From: Tamlana carrageenivorans
Lineage (GTDB): Bacteria; Bacteroidota; Bacteroidia; Flavobacteriales; Flavobacteriaceae
Direction: 5' to 3'
DNA: 64,000 nucleotides
NCBI RefSeq assembly: GCF_002893765.1
Contig: NZ_CP025938.1
Coordinates: 3,863,501-3,927,500 of the forward strand
Below, in pieces: positions 37,235 through 45,798 of the stretch. Made by a program: the position numbers and the translations under genes. The notes beneath the pieces are model-generated. The model ran no database searches and had not been told where the DNA came from. It saw nothing but the letters and a program-made list of their open reading frames with translations. The first letter of the stretch is position 1. Every line of letters starts with the position of its first letter.

Positions 37235-38179
37235 CTAGGCATAAATTTGTGCTAATCTAAAGAGGAAGAATTCCTTATTTCTCACACCTCTAAGTTGTTG
37301 TCTAAAGGCTTTGATCTTTGCATTAAAAGATTCAGCCGCCGCATTGGTACTTCTGTTGTCAAAATAGTTTAATATTCCCCTGTAATTTAGGGAGATTGTG
37401 TTCATAACAACTCTAAAGCTTTTAAAGCCACTATTTTCAATTTGATTGTACCAAAGTGCCAATTTAGTCATTGCTATATTTTTGTCTGTACAAGTATTAT
37501 AAATTACTCTTAGCTGGTTTGACAAGTCATAAGCTTCCTTTATCATAGGGTATTGCTTGAATAAAATTCCTGCCCTTTCCTTTTGGGAACTAGTCCATTT
37601 GTCAGGACTTTTGAATAGAAGATACCTACTTCGTGCTAGCAGTTGTTTGCGCGTATCCCCGTTACTAAATACTTCTGCTCGATACTGGTAGTTATTATTT
37701 TTAGCTGTCTTTATAGCCTCATTTTCTAGTTCTAGAGCTTGCCAGCGGTATTTTACTCTAATGTCTTGTACAGCATCAGAAGCTAGTTGTTGTACATGAA
37801 AGCGATCAATGACTTGCACGGCTCTTGGGAAGCTCTTCTTTGCAATTAGTTTCATGCTACCGGCCATATCTAAGGTTATTTCTTCTACCAACCTCCGCTT
37901 GCCTTCAGGTATCTTTTTAAGACATTTAATAACCTCTTCAGCCTTAGTTCCTGAAATAATAGCTACAATAGAACCTGCTCTACCTTTGGCTTTTTTATTG
38001 GTTACTACGGTGTATAACTCTCCTTGTGAAAGTGCTATTTCATCTATAGATAATCGTTTGCCAATATTTTGAGGGTAGACTAACCATTTGGAGGATTGCT
38101 TAAGGTATTCCCAATCTTTAAATTCACTTAAATAATCTCGATATTGGCGCTGTAGCTTTTTACCATCTAAACCATACAA
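37235..38179 (-). CDS. ISAon1-type transposase, catalytic part
   Basis: A 314-residue DDE transposase of the ISL3 superfamily: LSIDEIALSQGEL (first Asp), VIDRFHVQQLASDAV (second Asp with the typical D-R-F/Y-H-V) and NYFDNRSTNAAAESFNAKIKAFRQQLRGVRN (the final Glu block; shown here only as a description of residues about 275-305). The first listed residue is a TTG codon. The frame is open upstream back to a TAA that overlaps the end of the N-terminal frame, so it is probably expressed with that part by a frame change or by reinitiation. Confidence 0.85.
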   Translation of the reverse strand: MYGLDGKKLQRQYRDYLSEFKDWEYLKQSSKWLVYPQNIGKRLSIDEIALSQGELYTVVTNKKAKGRAGSIVAIISGTKAEEVIKCLKKIPEGKRRLVEEITLDMAGSMKLIAKKSFPRAVQVIDRFHVQQLASDAVQDIRVKYRWQALELENEAIKTAKNNNYQYRAEVFSNGDTRKQLLARSRYLLFKSPDKWTSSQKERAGILFKQYPMIKEAYDLSNQLRVIYNTCTDKNIAMTKLALWYNQIENSGFKSFRVVMNTISLNYRGILNYFDNRSTNAAAESFNAKIKAFRQQLRGVRNKEFFLFRLAQIYA

Positions 38180-38213
38180 ATTAGCTATAGTTTGCGTGCT
38201 AGTATTGTTATTA

Positions 38214-38561
38214 TCAATTAATTTCTTTTAAAAAAGCGGCAAACTCGATGGTCATACGAGTGCCTTTTGCTACATTATTCCAGTCTCTTTGCAGGGTTTC
38301 TTTTGTGTCTACATCACGCCATCTGCGGCGCTTTAAATGCAGATAAACTAGTTTCCCTCTAAGTGGAAAATCCTCGATAATTATTTCTTTATGAAAACCT
38401 TTAGATTCTACTTTACGTGTTTTAAAACTATTTGGGACAATGTTCTTCTCTTCGAAATACAACCGAAGTTTATCTTCTGTTGAAGAACTACTTTTAAAAC
38501 TAAAATGAGCTACCAGAAAATCAGGTAGTAATAAGGATAATAAATCTTTAGAAATTTCCAC
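38214..38561 (-). CDS. ISAon1-type transposase, N-terminal part
   Basis: A 115-residue protein with the features of the ISAon1 N-terminal region: an acidic helical start, then a basic block (HLKRRRWRDVDTKET near 75-90) likely to contact DNA, ending FAAFLKEIN. It precedes the catalytic frame by 34 bases, with the second frame +1 relative to it. The T6 and A4 runs at its end are possible slip sites. Confidence 0.8.
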   Translation of the reverse strand: MEISKDLLSLLLPDFLVAHFSFKSSSSTEDKLRLYFEEKNIVPNSFKTRKVESKGFHKEIIIEDFPLRGKLVYLHLKRRRWRDVDTKETLQRDWNNVAKGTRMTIEFAAFLKEIN

Positions 38562-38753
38562 GGAATTTAATTTTTTCCAAAGATAAAATTATTTTTACTC
38601 CCCAACTTTTGTGCTTGATCCCTTTTGTGCTTGACCCAACACATCTTAACTTTTTTTCGCTTAATAAAAGTTAATGCATTATATGATAAAAATGAAGTGA
38701 AGAAATAAAAAAATCTTGAAACTAAAGCTGTTCAAGATTTGAGTATTGGGTAC

Positions 38754-38765
38754 AAAAAAAGGCAA
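38754..38765 (-). terminator. Terminator at the 3' end of SRP RNA
   Basis: The closing stem of the RNA (GGCAAG with CTTGCC) is followed by TTTTTTT on the minus strand, which forms an intrinsic terminator directly at the RNA end. Confidence 0.7.
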
Positions 38766-38854
38766 GCTACCTACATCACACCGCTACGACCATTTACCTT
38801 TGCTTCGTTCCCGACCTGGAGGATTCAACAGGAGCTGGTTGTGTAGGACTTGCC
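38761..38854 (-). ncRNA. ffs: Signal recognition particle RNA (small bacterial type, 4.5S-like)
   Basis: The minus strand folds into one long hairpin: it starts GGCAAGTCC and ends GGTAGCTTGCC. The conserved tip AGGTCGGGAACGAAGCA matches the SRP54-binding loop of bacterial SRP RNA (AGGTCCGGAAGGAAGCA in E. coli). About 94 bases, followed by a run of seven Us that ends transcription. It guides membrane proteins to the translocon together with Ffh. A near-ideal promoter lies directly upstream. Confidence 0.92.
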
Positions 38855-38859
38855 GAGTG

Positions 38860-38889
38860 CAAATATACAACCTTTTAAAAATATCACAA
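38860..38889 (-). promoter_or_regulatory. Promoter of the SRP RNA
   Basis: On the minus strand TTG (38887-38889), a 19-base spacer and TATATTTG (38860-38867) match the Bacteroidota sigma consensus TTG / TAnnTTTG. The predicted start of transcription falls at about 38854, exactly the first base of the SRP RNA. Confidence 0.75.
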
Positions 38890-38943
38890 TGATTTTTTAA
38901 ACTGATTTTAAATAAATATCTTGCCTTAAATTACATAATTACA

Positions 38944-39978
38944 ATGACAAGACTTAAGCAATTCATAATCATAATTTTAACAACCACTTTAATCGCTTGT
39001 GGATCTAATGGAAATCCTAAAAAAAGTGATTTTTCTATCATCACCAATGCTCTAAAAGGTAATATATCGAATCAAAAAACGCTAAAATTAGATTTAGAAA
39101 ACAAAAAAGGTCACACTATAGACTCGGTTTCTTATAAACTAGATGGTATTTCTGTTCCTGAAAGTTTCAGCTTAGAAGACAAAAAATTAGGCAAACATAC
39201 CATTGAAGCCACCGTATATTTTAATGGTGAAAAACAAACAACAACTTCGGTAGTTACTATTTTAAATCATGAGTTGCCTAAGGTTTACACCTATAAAATA
39301 ATTAATGAGTATCCTCATGATATCACCTCTTACACCCAAGGTTTAGAGTTCTATAATGACACGCTTTACGAAAGCACCGGTCAATATGAAGAATCGAAAC
39401 TTAGAAAAGTAGATTATAAAACTGGTGAAGTTATAAAAAACACCGATTTAGATCCCGCCTATTTTGGTGAAGGTCTTACCATTTTAAATGATAAAATTTA
39501 TCAGCTTACCTGGCAAAAAGGCACTGGTTTCGTGTATGATGTGAATACTTTTGAAAAATTAAGCACTTTTAAATACGGAAACAGTAAAGAAGGATGGGGT
39601 TTATGCCATGTGGATCAAACTATTTATAAAAGTGATGGTTCTGAAAACATTTGGATTCTAGATCCTGAAACCCTTGTGGAAGAAGATCATATACAAGTTT
39701 ACACCAACAAAGGAAAAATTATAGGCATCAATGAAATGGAATGGATTGAAGGCAACATTTACGCAAATCGATACCAAAAAGATGGCGTGGCTATAATAAA
39801 CCCAAAAAATGGTGCTGTTATTGCGGTGGTAGATTTCACCCCACTAAAAAACCTAGTAACCCAACATGAAGGCTTAGATGTATTAAACGGGATTGCTTAT
39901 AACCCTAAAAGTAAAACCATTTTTGTGACAGGAAAACGCTGGGATAAACTCTTTGAAATTGAAATTGTGAAGGAATAA
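38944..39978 (+). CDS. Glutaminyl-peptide cyclotransferase lipoprotein (plant-type)
   Basis: A 344-residue lipoprotein with lipobox LIACGS (Cys19). A short Ig-like domain (about 30-105) precedes a five-bladed propeller (about 115-344) with the family block YTQGLEFYNDTLYESTGQY, and NEMEWIEGNIYANRY and LVTQHEGLDVLNGIAYN further on. The family converts N-terminal Gln to pyroglutamate on exported proteins. In Bacteroidota this matters because signal peptidase often leaves Gln at the mature N-terminus; many exported enzymes in this window have a Q at or next to the predicted cleavage site. It faces away from the SRP RNA gene. Confidence 0.88.
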   Translation: MTRLKQFIIIILTTTLIACGSNGNPKKSDFSIITNALKGNISNQKTLKLDLENKKGHTIDSVSYKLDGISVPESFSLEDKKLGKHTIEATVYFNGEKQTTTSVVTILNHELPKVYTYKIINEYPHDITSYTQGLEFYNDTLYESTGQYEESKLRKVDYKTGEVIKNTDLDPAYFGEGLTILNDKIYQLTWQKGTGFVYDVNTFEKLSTFKYGNSKEGWGLCHVDQTIYKSDGSENIWILDPETLVEEDHIQVYTNKGKIIGINEMEWIEGNIYANRYQKDGVAIINPKNGAVIAVVDFTPLKNLVTQHEGLDVLNGIAYNPKSKTIFVTGKRWDKLFEIEIVKE

Positions 39979-40043
39979 GATACCTTTTAGGGAGTTTTTT
40001 CGTCATTTCATAAAATAATTAGGGTTTACAGAACGATATCTTT

Positions 40044-40051
40044 TATATTTG
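40044..40051 (+). promoter_or_regulatory. Probable -7 box of the cydAB promoter
   Basis: TATATTTG matches the Bacteroidota -7 element TAnnTTTG. Transcription would begin near 40057, about 19 bases before the cydA ATG. No good TTG is found at the -33 distance, so this is tentative. Confidence 0.45.
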
Positions 40052-40075
40052 TTTTAATACATTAAACCCACTTTT

Positions 40076-41380
40076 ATGGATAATTTAGATGCCGCAAGAC
40101 TGCAAATGGCATTTACCCTCATTTTTCACATTGTATTTGCTTGTGTTGGTATGGTTATGCCTTTTTTTATGATTGTAGCCCATAAAAAATGGTTAAATAC
40201 CAAGGATGTCATCTACTTAAAACTTACCAAGTCTTGGCAAAAAGGTGTTGCTATTTTCTTTGTAGTTGGTGCTGTTTCTGGAACGGCTCTATCCTTTGAA
40301 TTGGGCTTACTCTGGCCAGAATTTATGAAACATGCCGGCCCCATAATTGGGATGCCTTTTTCATTAGAAGGTGCAGCTTTTTTTGTTGAAGCCATAGCCT
40401 TAGGCTTTTATTTATATGGTTGGGACAAAATTCCTGAAAAATTTCATTGGTTTACAGGGGTTATCGTGGGGGTATCGGGTGTTGCTTCGGGGATTCTTGT
40501 TGTTTCGGCTAATGGCTGGATGAATGCCCCTTCAGGCTTTGATTATATAAACGGCGAATTTGTGAATATCGATCCAGTTCAAGCCCTACTCAATCCTGCC
40601 TGGTTTACTCAAGCTTTACACATGACTTTAGCCGCATTCACTGCTACGGGATTTGCCGTTGCAGGCATTCATGCTTATCAAATTTATAAGCGACGCCATG
40701 TGGAGTTACATAAAAAAGCTTTTAAAATAGCCATTACCTTTGGCGCTGTAGCTGCTATTTTACAACCTATTAGTGGCGATTTATCGGCCAAAGATATCGC
40801 AAAACGCCAACCTGTAAAATTGGCTGCCATGGAAGCACATTATGAAACTCAAAAAGGAGCACCTCTGTATATTGGTGGTATTGTAAATACAGAAACTCGA
40901 GAGGTTACACATAAAATAGAAATCCCGAAAGCCTTATCATTTTTAGCTTTTGGCGATTTTGATGCCGAAGTAAAAGGATTAAACGATTTTCCTATAGATG
41001 TGCAACCCAATGTACCTATTGTTCATTATGCTTTTCAAACTATGGTAGGTTTAGGAACTTTACTTTTAATTTTCGGACTCGTTTTTTTTGTAAGCCTTGT
41101 TAAAAAATCATGGTGGACAAACCGAAAATTCTGGTTAATCTTCACGCTTTTAGTACCTTTAGGCTTCATAGCCTTAGAGGCAGGTTGGATAGTAACTGAA
41201 GTGGGTAGACAACCGTGGATTATTCACAACATCATGAAAACTAAAGATGCCGTAACACCCATGCCGGGTATGATATATAGCTTTTACATGTATGTGGGGT
41301 TATATAGCATCTTAACACTTGCTGTAACCTGGCTAATGATGCGTCAAATTAAATCACTTAACTACCCAAACCTGTATTAA
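40076..41380 (+). CDS. cydA: Cytochrome bd quinol oxidase subunit I
   Basis: A 434-residue integral membrane protein with about nine hydrophobic segments. FHIVFACVGM near residue 18 carries the haem b595/d ligand region, LHMTLAAFTATGFAVAGIHA near 188 the second His, and GRQPWIIHNIMKT near 383 the conserved GRQPW motif. The quinol loop between is short, as in the CIO-type (short Q-loop) branch. With CydB it reduces oxygen to water at high affinity and contributes to proton motive force at low oxygen. cydB follows after 1 base. Confidence 0.92.
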   Translation: MDNLDAARLQMAFTLIFHIVFACVGMVMPFFMIVAHKKWLNTKDVIYLKLTKSWQKGVAIFFVVGAVSGTALSFELGLLWPEFMKHAGPIIGMPFSLEGAAFFVEAIALGFYLYGWDKIPEKFHWFTGVIVGVSGVASGILVVSANGWMNAPSGFDYINGEFVNIDPVQALLNPAWFTQALHMTLAAFTATGFAVAGIHAYQIYKRRHVELHKKAFKIAITFGAVAAILQPISGDLSAKDIAKRQPVKLAAMEAHYETQKGAPLYIGGIVNTETREVTHKIEIPKALSFLAFGDFDAEVKGLNDFPIDVQPNVPIVHYAFQTMVGLGTLLLIFGLVFFVSLVKKSWWTNRKFWLIFTLLVPLGFIALEAGWIVTEVGRQPWIIHNIMKTKDAVTPMPGMIYSFYMYVGLYSILTLAVTWLMMRQIKSLNYPNLY

Positions 41381-41381
41381 A

Positions 41382-42401
41382 ATGTTAAACGTTGTTCTGT
41401 TTTTTTTAATGGTGTCGTTATTACTCTACGTGATATTAGCTGGAGCAGATTTTGGTGCTGGTATTGTTGAATTATTTTCTACTAAAAAAAATCAACAACT
41501 CACCAAAAAAACCATTTATCGCGTGATGGGTCCTGTTTGGGAAGCCAACCATATTTGGATTATTATTTTAGTCGTTATACTATGGGTAGGATTCCCCGAA
41601 TTTTACAATGTTTTGGTGGTGTATTTACACATTCCTCTTACTTTAGTGTTACTAGGAATTACCATGAGAGGCGTCGCTTTTGTTTTTAGACATTATGATG
41701 CTTTTAAAGATAAATCTCAAATTTTATACGATTGGATGTTTCGTTTTTCTAGTTTGGTGACACCTATTTTTTTAGGAATGACCGCCGGATCTATGTTATC
41801 GGGACAACTCGTAATTACAGATGATTATGCTAACTATAGTTTTATAGACCTCTTTGTACAGCCTTGGTTTAACGGTTTCTCCATTTTAGTTGGTGTCTTT
41901 TTTGCATCCCTATGTGCCTTTTTAGCTTCCATTTTACTCATTGGAGAATCGCATGCTAACGACCGTAAGGTGTATGTTACTAAATCTGAAAAAGCCACCG
42001 CAGCCGTTGTTGGTATCGGTTTTATTGTTATCTGTTATGGGTTTTATCACAACATCACTTTTGTAACCGATTTTATTAAAAACCCATTAACGGTAGGATT
42101 AGTTATTCTTTCTTTTATCTTAATTTTTCCATTAATAATAAGCATCAAAAAAGCTAAAAAAGTAACCACAAGACTGTTAGCAGGTATACAAGTTACTTTA
42201 ATTTTAGTCGCTGCGTTTGTAACGCATTTCCCTGTGCTTATTATAGCCTATAACAAAAACATTAACTTATTAGAAACCGCTTCACCAGAAAAAGTAATTA
42301 ACGTGCTTGGTATCTCTTTAATTATTGGCGGCTTGATAATTCTTCCTGGTTTATTTCACTTAATGAAGTCTTTTAAAATGATTAAAGTTTTAGACGATTA
42401 A
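41382..42401 (+). CDS. cydB: Cytochrome bd quinol oxidase subunit II
   Basis: A 339-residue membrane protein with about eight to nine helices. It has the subunit II pattern: LYVILAGADFGAGIVELF near the N-terminus, VMGPVWEANHIWIIILVVILWVGFPEFY (positions about 48-75) and RGVAFVFRHYDAFKD near 95-110. It forms the heterodimer with CydA. It starts 1 base after the cydA stop, so the pair is translationally coupled. No small CydX-like frame was noticed after it. Confidence 0.92.
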   Translation: MLNVVLFFLMVSLLLYVILAGADFGAGIVELFSTKKNQQLTKKTIYRVMGPVWEANHIWIIILVVILWVGFPEFYNVLVVYLHIPLTLVLLGITMRGVAFVFRHYDAFKDKSQILYDWMFRFSSLVTPIFLGMTAGSMLSGQLVITDDYANYSFIDLFVQPWFNGFSILVGVFFASLCAFLASILLIGESHANDRKVYVTKSEKATAAVVGIGFIVICYGFYHNITFVTDFIKNPLTVGLVILSFILIFPLIISIKKAKKVTTRLLAGIQVTLILVAAFVTHFPVLIIAYNKNINLLETASPEKVINVLGISLIIGGLIILPGLFHLMKSFKMIKVLDD

Positions 42402-42465
42402 TAGGACTTATAATTGATTAATGAATAATTATAATTGATTATTAACTTAGCTAAACTCAAGAAAT

Positions 42466-42573
42466 GTCATCCTGAGCCTGTTGAAGGATTAGCAATATTA
42501 GAAGTTAAATATAAGATTTGGGAAGTGAAAAGTTTAAACTTTAAAATTACGTCAAACGATTAACATTAATCGA
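42466..42573 (+). repeat. Degenerate direct repeat, unit 1
   Basis: Shares with unit 2 (about 42702-42810) the blocks AGAAGTTAAATAT, GGGAAGTGAAAAGTTTAA and ATTAACATTA in the same order and spacing. Offset between units is about 236 bases. Confidence 0.6.
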
Positions 42574-42701
42574 ATTTCACAAGTTTCATAAAGATGTACA
42601 ACATGTGGTTTACAACCTGCTACAATTTATGATTAACTACCAATCTACCTTTTTTGGGTTCAAGATCTCGACAGAACTCTGCCCTGCCTAATGCCACGAA
42701 A

Positions 42702-42810
42702 TATCACTCTGAACCTTTCGCAAGACTAGTAATAACAGAAGTTAAATATTAGATATGGGAAGTGAAAAGTTTAAGGTTTAAAAGTTACATCTAACTATTA
42801 ACATTATCCA
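42702..42810 (+). repeat. Degenerate direct repeat, unit 2
   Basis: Second copy of the unit at 42466-42573, with the same ordered blocks and roughly the same length; boundaries are by eye. Confidence 0.6.
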
Positions 42811-42847
42811 GACACGAGTTACACACATTTAGCATAAAGCTTACCGC

Positions 42848-43318
42848 CTATAGCAAATAGCTAATCACCCCTTCAAAACCTTCAGATTCTGCATGCTGAA
42901 GCGCTGTTTTTCCTTCGTGATCCCGAAGTGTTTTATCGGCGCCTTTATCTAATAGAAATTTTACCATGTTTGCCTTATCATACATCGAAGCAAAAATTAG
43001 AGGGGTAACACCATGATTATTTTTTTCATTAATATCTGCGCCATGATTTAACAAATACTTGGCCACCTCTTGGTTATCTTTAAAAGCGACACCTATTAAA
43101 GCAGTGTTTCCCATGGCATCGCGGGCATCAACTGGAGCTTTTTTATCGATTAAGGCTTTTGCCAAATCATTCTTATCAAAATACGATGCTAAAATTAAAG
43201 GAGTAAACCCTCGGGCGTCGGTAGTATGAATTAATTCAGGTTGATCTTCTATAAAAGCCTTCACCGCTTCAAGATTTCCTGATTGAATTTTACTAAAAAA
43301 TGTTTCTACGTTTTCCAT
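42848..43318 (-). CDS. Ankyrin-repeat protein, catalase-associated
   Basis: A 156-residue protein without leader, made almost wholly of about four ankyrin repeats (GFTPLILASYFDKNDLAKALI, then GNTALIGVAFKDNQEVAKYLL-, GVTPLIFASMYDKANMVKFLL- and GKTALQHAESEGFE-type units; each about 33 residues). Such small ankyrin proteins are often next to catalase genes and are thought to support catalase activity or assembly in the periplasm or cytosol; here there is no export signal. It lies 74 bases downstream of katG on the same strand, with a strong terminator in between, so its expression relative to katG depends on read-through. Confidence 0.85.
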   Translation of the reverse strand: MENVETFFSKIQSGNLEAVKAFIEDQPELIHTTDARGFTPLILASYFDKNDLAKALIDKKAPVDARDAMGNTALIGVAFKDNQEVAKYLLNHGADINEKNNHGVTPLIFASMYDKANMVKFLLDKGADKTLRDHEGKTALQHAESEGFEGVISYLL

Positions 43319-43338
43319 GAGAATAGATATTTAAAATA

Positions 43339-43375
43339 AAATTGGGATAAGCGTAAAGTACACTTATCCCAATTT
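43339..43375 (-). terminator. Strong hairpin between katG and the ankyrin gene
   Basis: Perfect 13-base stem, AAATTGGGATAAG and CTTATCCCAATTT, with an 11-base loop; on the minus strand the stem is followed by a T-rich run. It lies after the katG stop and ends 20 bases before the ankyrin start, so it should terminate or attenuate the katG transcript. Confidence 0.75.
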
Positions 43376-43392
43376 AAAAAACATGATATTAA

Positions 43393-45600
43393 TTATTTTA
43401 AATCGAAGCGATCTAGATCCATCACCTTAGCCCAAGCAGCTACAAAGTCGTGTACGAACTTTTCGTGGGCATCATCGGCTCCATAAACTTCAGCAACAGC
43501 TCTTAATTCTGAGTTTGAACCAAAAATTAAATCGGCACGAGTCCCTGTAAAAGTTTCGGCACCAGTCTTTCTTTCTGAACCAACGAAGAAGGCATCATCA
43601 CTAGAAGACGCTTTCCAAGTATATCGGAAATCTAAAATATTACTAAAGAAATCATTGGTTAAATGGCCTACTTTATCGGTAAACACACCATGCTTTGAAC
43701 CATCATAATTAGCGCCTAAAACACGTAAACCACCAACTAAAACGGTCATTTCAGGAACGGTAAGGGTTAATAAATTCGCTTTATCAACTAATAGATCTTC
43801 GGCAGAAACCGATAAATCTGGTTTTAAATAATTTCTAAAACCATCAGCTTGAGGCTCTAAATAATTAAATGATTCGATATCAGTTTGTTCTTGAGATGCA
43901 TCACCTCGACCACCAGAAAATGGTACGCTAACGTTATATCCCGCATTTTTAGCTGCTTCTTCCACACCTAGAGCACCTCCCAAAACGATTAAATCGGCAA
44001 TAGATACCTCGCCATTATAATGTTTCTGAATATCTTCATAAACCCCTAAAACTTTAGCTAAAACTGGTGGGTTATTTACTTCCCAATCTTTTTGAGGTGC
44101 CAGTCTAATACGTGCGCCATTAGCACCACCACGCATGTCCGAACCTCTGTAGGTTGACGCTGAAGCCCAAGCTGTAGTTACCAATTGAGAAATACTCAAA
44201 CCAGAATTCGAAATTAAATTTTTTAAGGTCGCGACATCATCATCACTTAAGGTGTAATTCACTTTAGGAATTGGATCTTGCCACAACAATTCCTCTTGAG
44301 GAACTTCAGGTCCTAAATAACGAGAAACAGGTCCCATATCACGGTGTGTTAATTTATACCAAGCTCTGGCAAAGGCATCTTCAAAAGCCTTGTGATCTTT
44401 ATGAAAACGTTTAGATATTTCTAAATAAGTAGGATCCATTTTTAGTGCCATATCGGCGGTACTCATCATTAGCTCTTGTTTTTTTGAAGCATCACCTGCA
44501 CGAGGAGCCATTCTTGCTTTTGAAGCCGCTGTTGGTTTCCATTGGTGAGCCCCAGCAGGACTTTTTGTTAACTCCCAATCGTAGTTAAGTAGCACATCAA
44601 AATAATCGTGGTCCCATTGGGTTGGATTTGGTGTCCACGCCCCTTCAAGTCCACTCGTAATGGTATCATCTAAAACCCCTGTTCCGAAGCTATTTTTCCA
44701 ACCGGTACCCATTTCTTCTATGGCGGCTCCTGCAGGTTCTACACTTAAGTATTCATCTGGATTGGCTGCACCATGGGCTTTTCCAAAAGTATGTCCTCCC
44801 GCAACTAATGCCACGGTTTCCTCATCATTCATCGCCATTCTCCCAAAGGTTTCTTTAATATCAATGGCCGAACCTAACGGATCAGGCTTTCCATTAGGAC
44901 CTTCTGGGTTCACATAAATTAACCCCATATGTGCAGCGCCTAATTGCCCTTCTAACTCGCCGTCTTTATAACGTTCTTGGTTACCCAGCCATTCTGCTTC
45001 TGATCCCCAGTAAATATCTTGTTCCGGTTCCCATATATCTTCACGTCCACCTGCAAAACCAAAGGTTTTAAAGCCCATGGATTCTAAAGCACAGTTTCCA
45101 GCTAAAATTAATAAATCGGCCCAAGAGATATGTTTTCCATATTTCTTTTTAATAAGCCATAAAAGCAACCGTGCCTTATCTAGGTTCCCGTTATCTGGCC
45201 AACTATTTAAAGGCGCAAAACGCTGATTTCCAGTTGAAGCTCCGCCTCGACCATCACCAACCCGGTATGTTCCTGCACTGTGCCAGGCCATTCTAATCAT
45301 AAACGGCCCATAATGACCGTAGTCGGCAGGCCACCAATCTTGAGAATCTGTCATCAAATGCATCACTTCATGCTTCAAATTTTTAAAGTCTATACTATTA
45401 AAGGCATCAGCGTAATTAAAATTTTCCCCCATAGGGTTTGATTTTACGGCGTGCTGACGCAAAATATTCAACTTCAATTCATTAGGCCACCAATCACGAT
45501 TTCGTGTACCGTTACCCGATGTTACTTTTTGTTCGCCTCCAAAATAAGGGCACTTGCTTTCATTACTTTTAGATGAATTAGAATTTTGATAACTTTCCAT
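43393..45600 (-). CDS. katG: Catalase-peroxidase
   Basis: A 735-residue haem enzyme of normal length, with two peroxidase-like halves. The N-terminal active half has RMAWHSAGTYR (Arg103, Trp106, distal His107), Tyr229 and Met255, which form the Trp-Tyr-Met adduct needed for catalase activity, and GGHTFGKAHG with proximal His270. The C-terminal half has lost the haem site, as is usual. It destroys hydrogen peroxide in the cytosol. The thiol peroxidase gene starts divergently 198 bases away, so this is a peroxide-defence cluster. On the minus strand a TAAATTTG box at 45634-45641 could be its -7 element, but the -33 TTG is badly spaced. Confidence 0.95.
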   Translation of the reverse strand: MESYQNSNSSKSNESKCPYFGGEQKVTSGNGTRNRDWWPNELKLNILRQHAVKSNPMGENFNYADAFNSIDFKNLKHEVMHLMTDSQDWWPADYGHYGPFMIRMAWHSAGTYRVGDGRGGASTGNQRFAPLNSWPDNGNLDKARLLLWLIKKKYGKHISWADLLILAGNCALESMGFKTFGFAGGREDIWEPEQDIYWGSEAEWLGNQERYKDGELEGQLGAAHMGLIYVNPEGPNGKPDPLGSAIDIKETFGRMAMNDEETVALVAGGHTFGKAHGAANPDEYLSVEPAGAAIEEMGTGWKNSFGTGVLDDTITSGLEGAWTPNPTQWDHDYFDVLLNYDWELTKSPAGAHQWKPTAASKARMAPRAGDASKKQELMMSTADMALKMDPTYLEISKRFHKDHKAFEDAFARAWYKLTHRDMGPVSRYLGPEVPQEELLWQDPIPKVNYTLSDDDVATLKNLISNSGLSISQLVTTAWASASTYRGSDMRGGANGARIRLAPQKDWEVNNPPVLAKVLGVYEDIQKHYNGEVSIADLIVLGGALGVEEAAKNAGYNVSVPFSGGRGDASQEQTDIESFNYLEPQADGFRNYLKPDLSVSAEDLLVDKANLLTLTVPEMTVLVGGLRVLGANYDGSKHGVFTDKVGHLTNDFFSNILDFRYTWKASSSDDAFFVGSERKTGAETFTGTRADLIFGSNSELRAVAEVYGADDAHEKFVHDFVAAWAKVMDLDRFDLK

Positions 45601-45798
45601 TGGTAATATGATTTAAATAGTTCCGAATAATTACAAATTTACTAAATATACACCCTTAAAAGATATCAAGCAAATGATAATAATCTATTAAAGAATAAAT
45701 AAAACTGATAGATAAAAATTTTACGATAGAAAAATTAAATTCTTATATTCATTCACATTTATTTGTTCTAATTTTATAAAAATTTAAAAACCAAAACA

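Larger units (their letters stand above)
37212..38638 (-). mobile_element. ISL3-family element of the ISAon1 type
   Basis: Left end GGATCAGTCCTAAAAG followed by TTGGGGA; the right end, read on the other strand, has two near-copies of a 16-base motif (GGGTCAAGCACAAAAG, then GGATCAAGCACAAAAG followed by TTGGGGA). An exact 8-base target duplication, AACACATC, flanks it at 37204-37211 and 38639-38646, as expected for ISL3. It carries two open frames for one transposase. Confidence 0.85.
42402..42847. other. Gene-free stretch with degenerate direct repeat
   Basis: A 446-base gap between convergent genes (cydB and the ankyrin gene). It holds two diverged copies of a unit of about 105 bases, listed separately, and no credible open frame. 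The copies contain words such as CTGAGCCTGTTGAAGGATT that I associate with scattered flavobacterial intergenic repeats. Confidence 0.6.

Noticed and set aside
42466..42810. CRISPR array
   Set aside because: Only two diverged units of about 105 bases, spacing too large, no short identical repeats and no cas genes.
45634..45641. katG promoter
   Set aside because: TAAATTTG on the minus strand fits the -7 box, but the nearest TTG is about 25 bases away; mentioned only in the katG entry.
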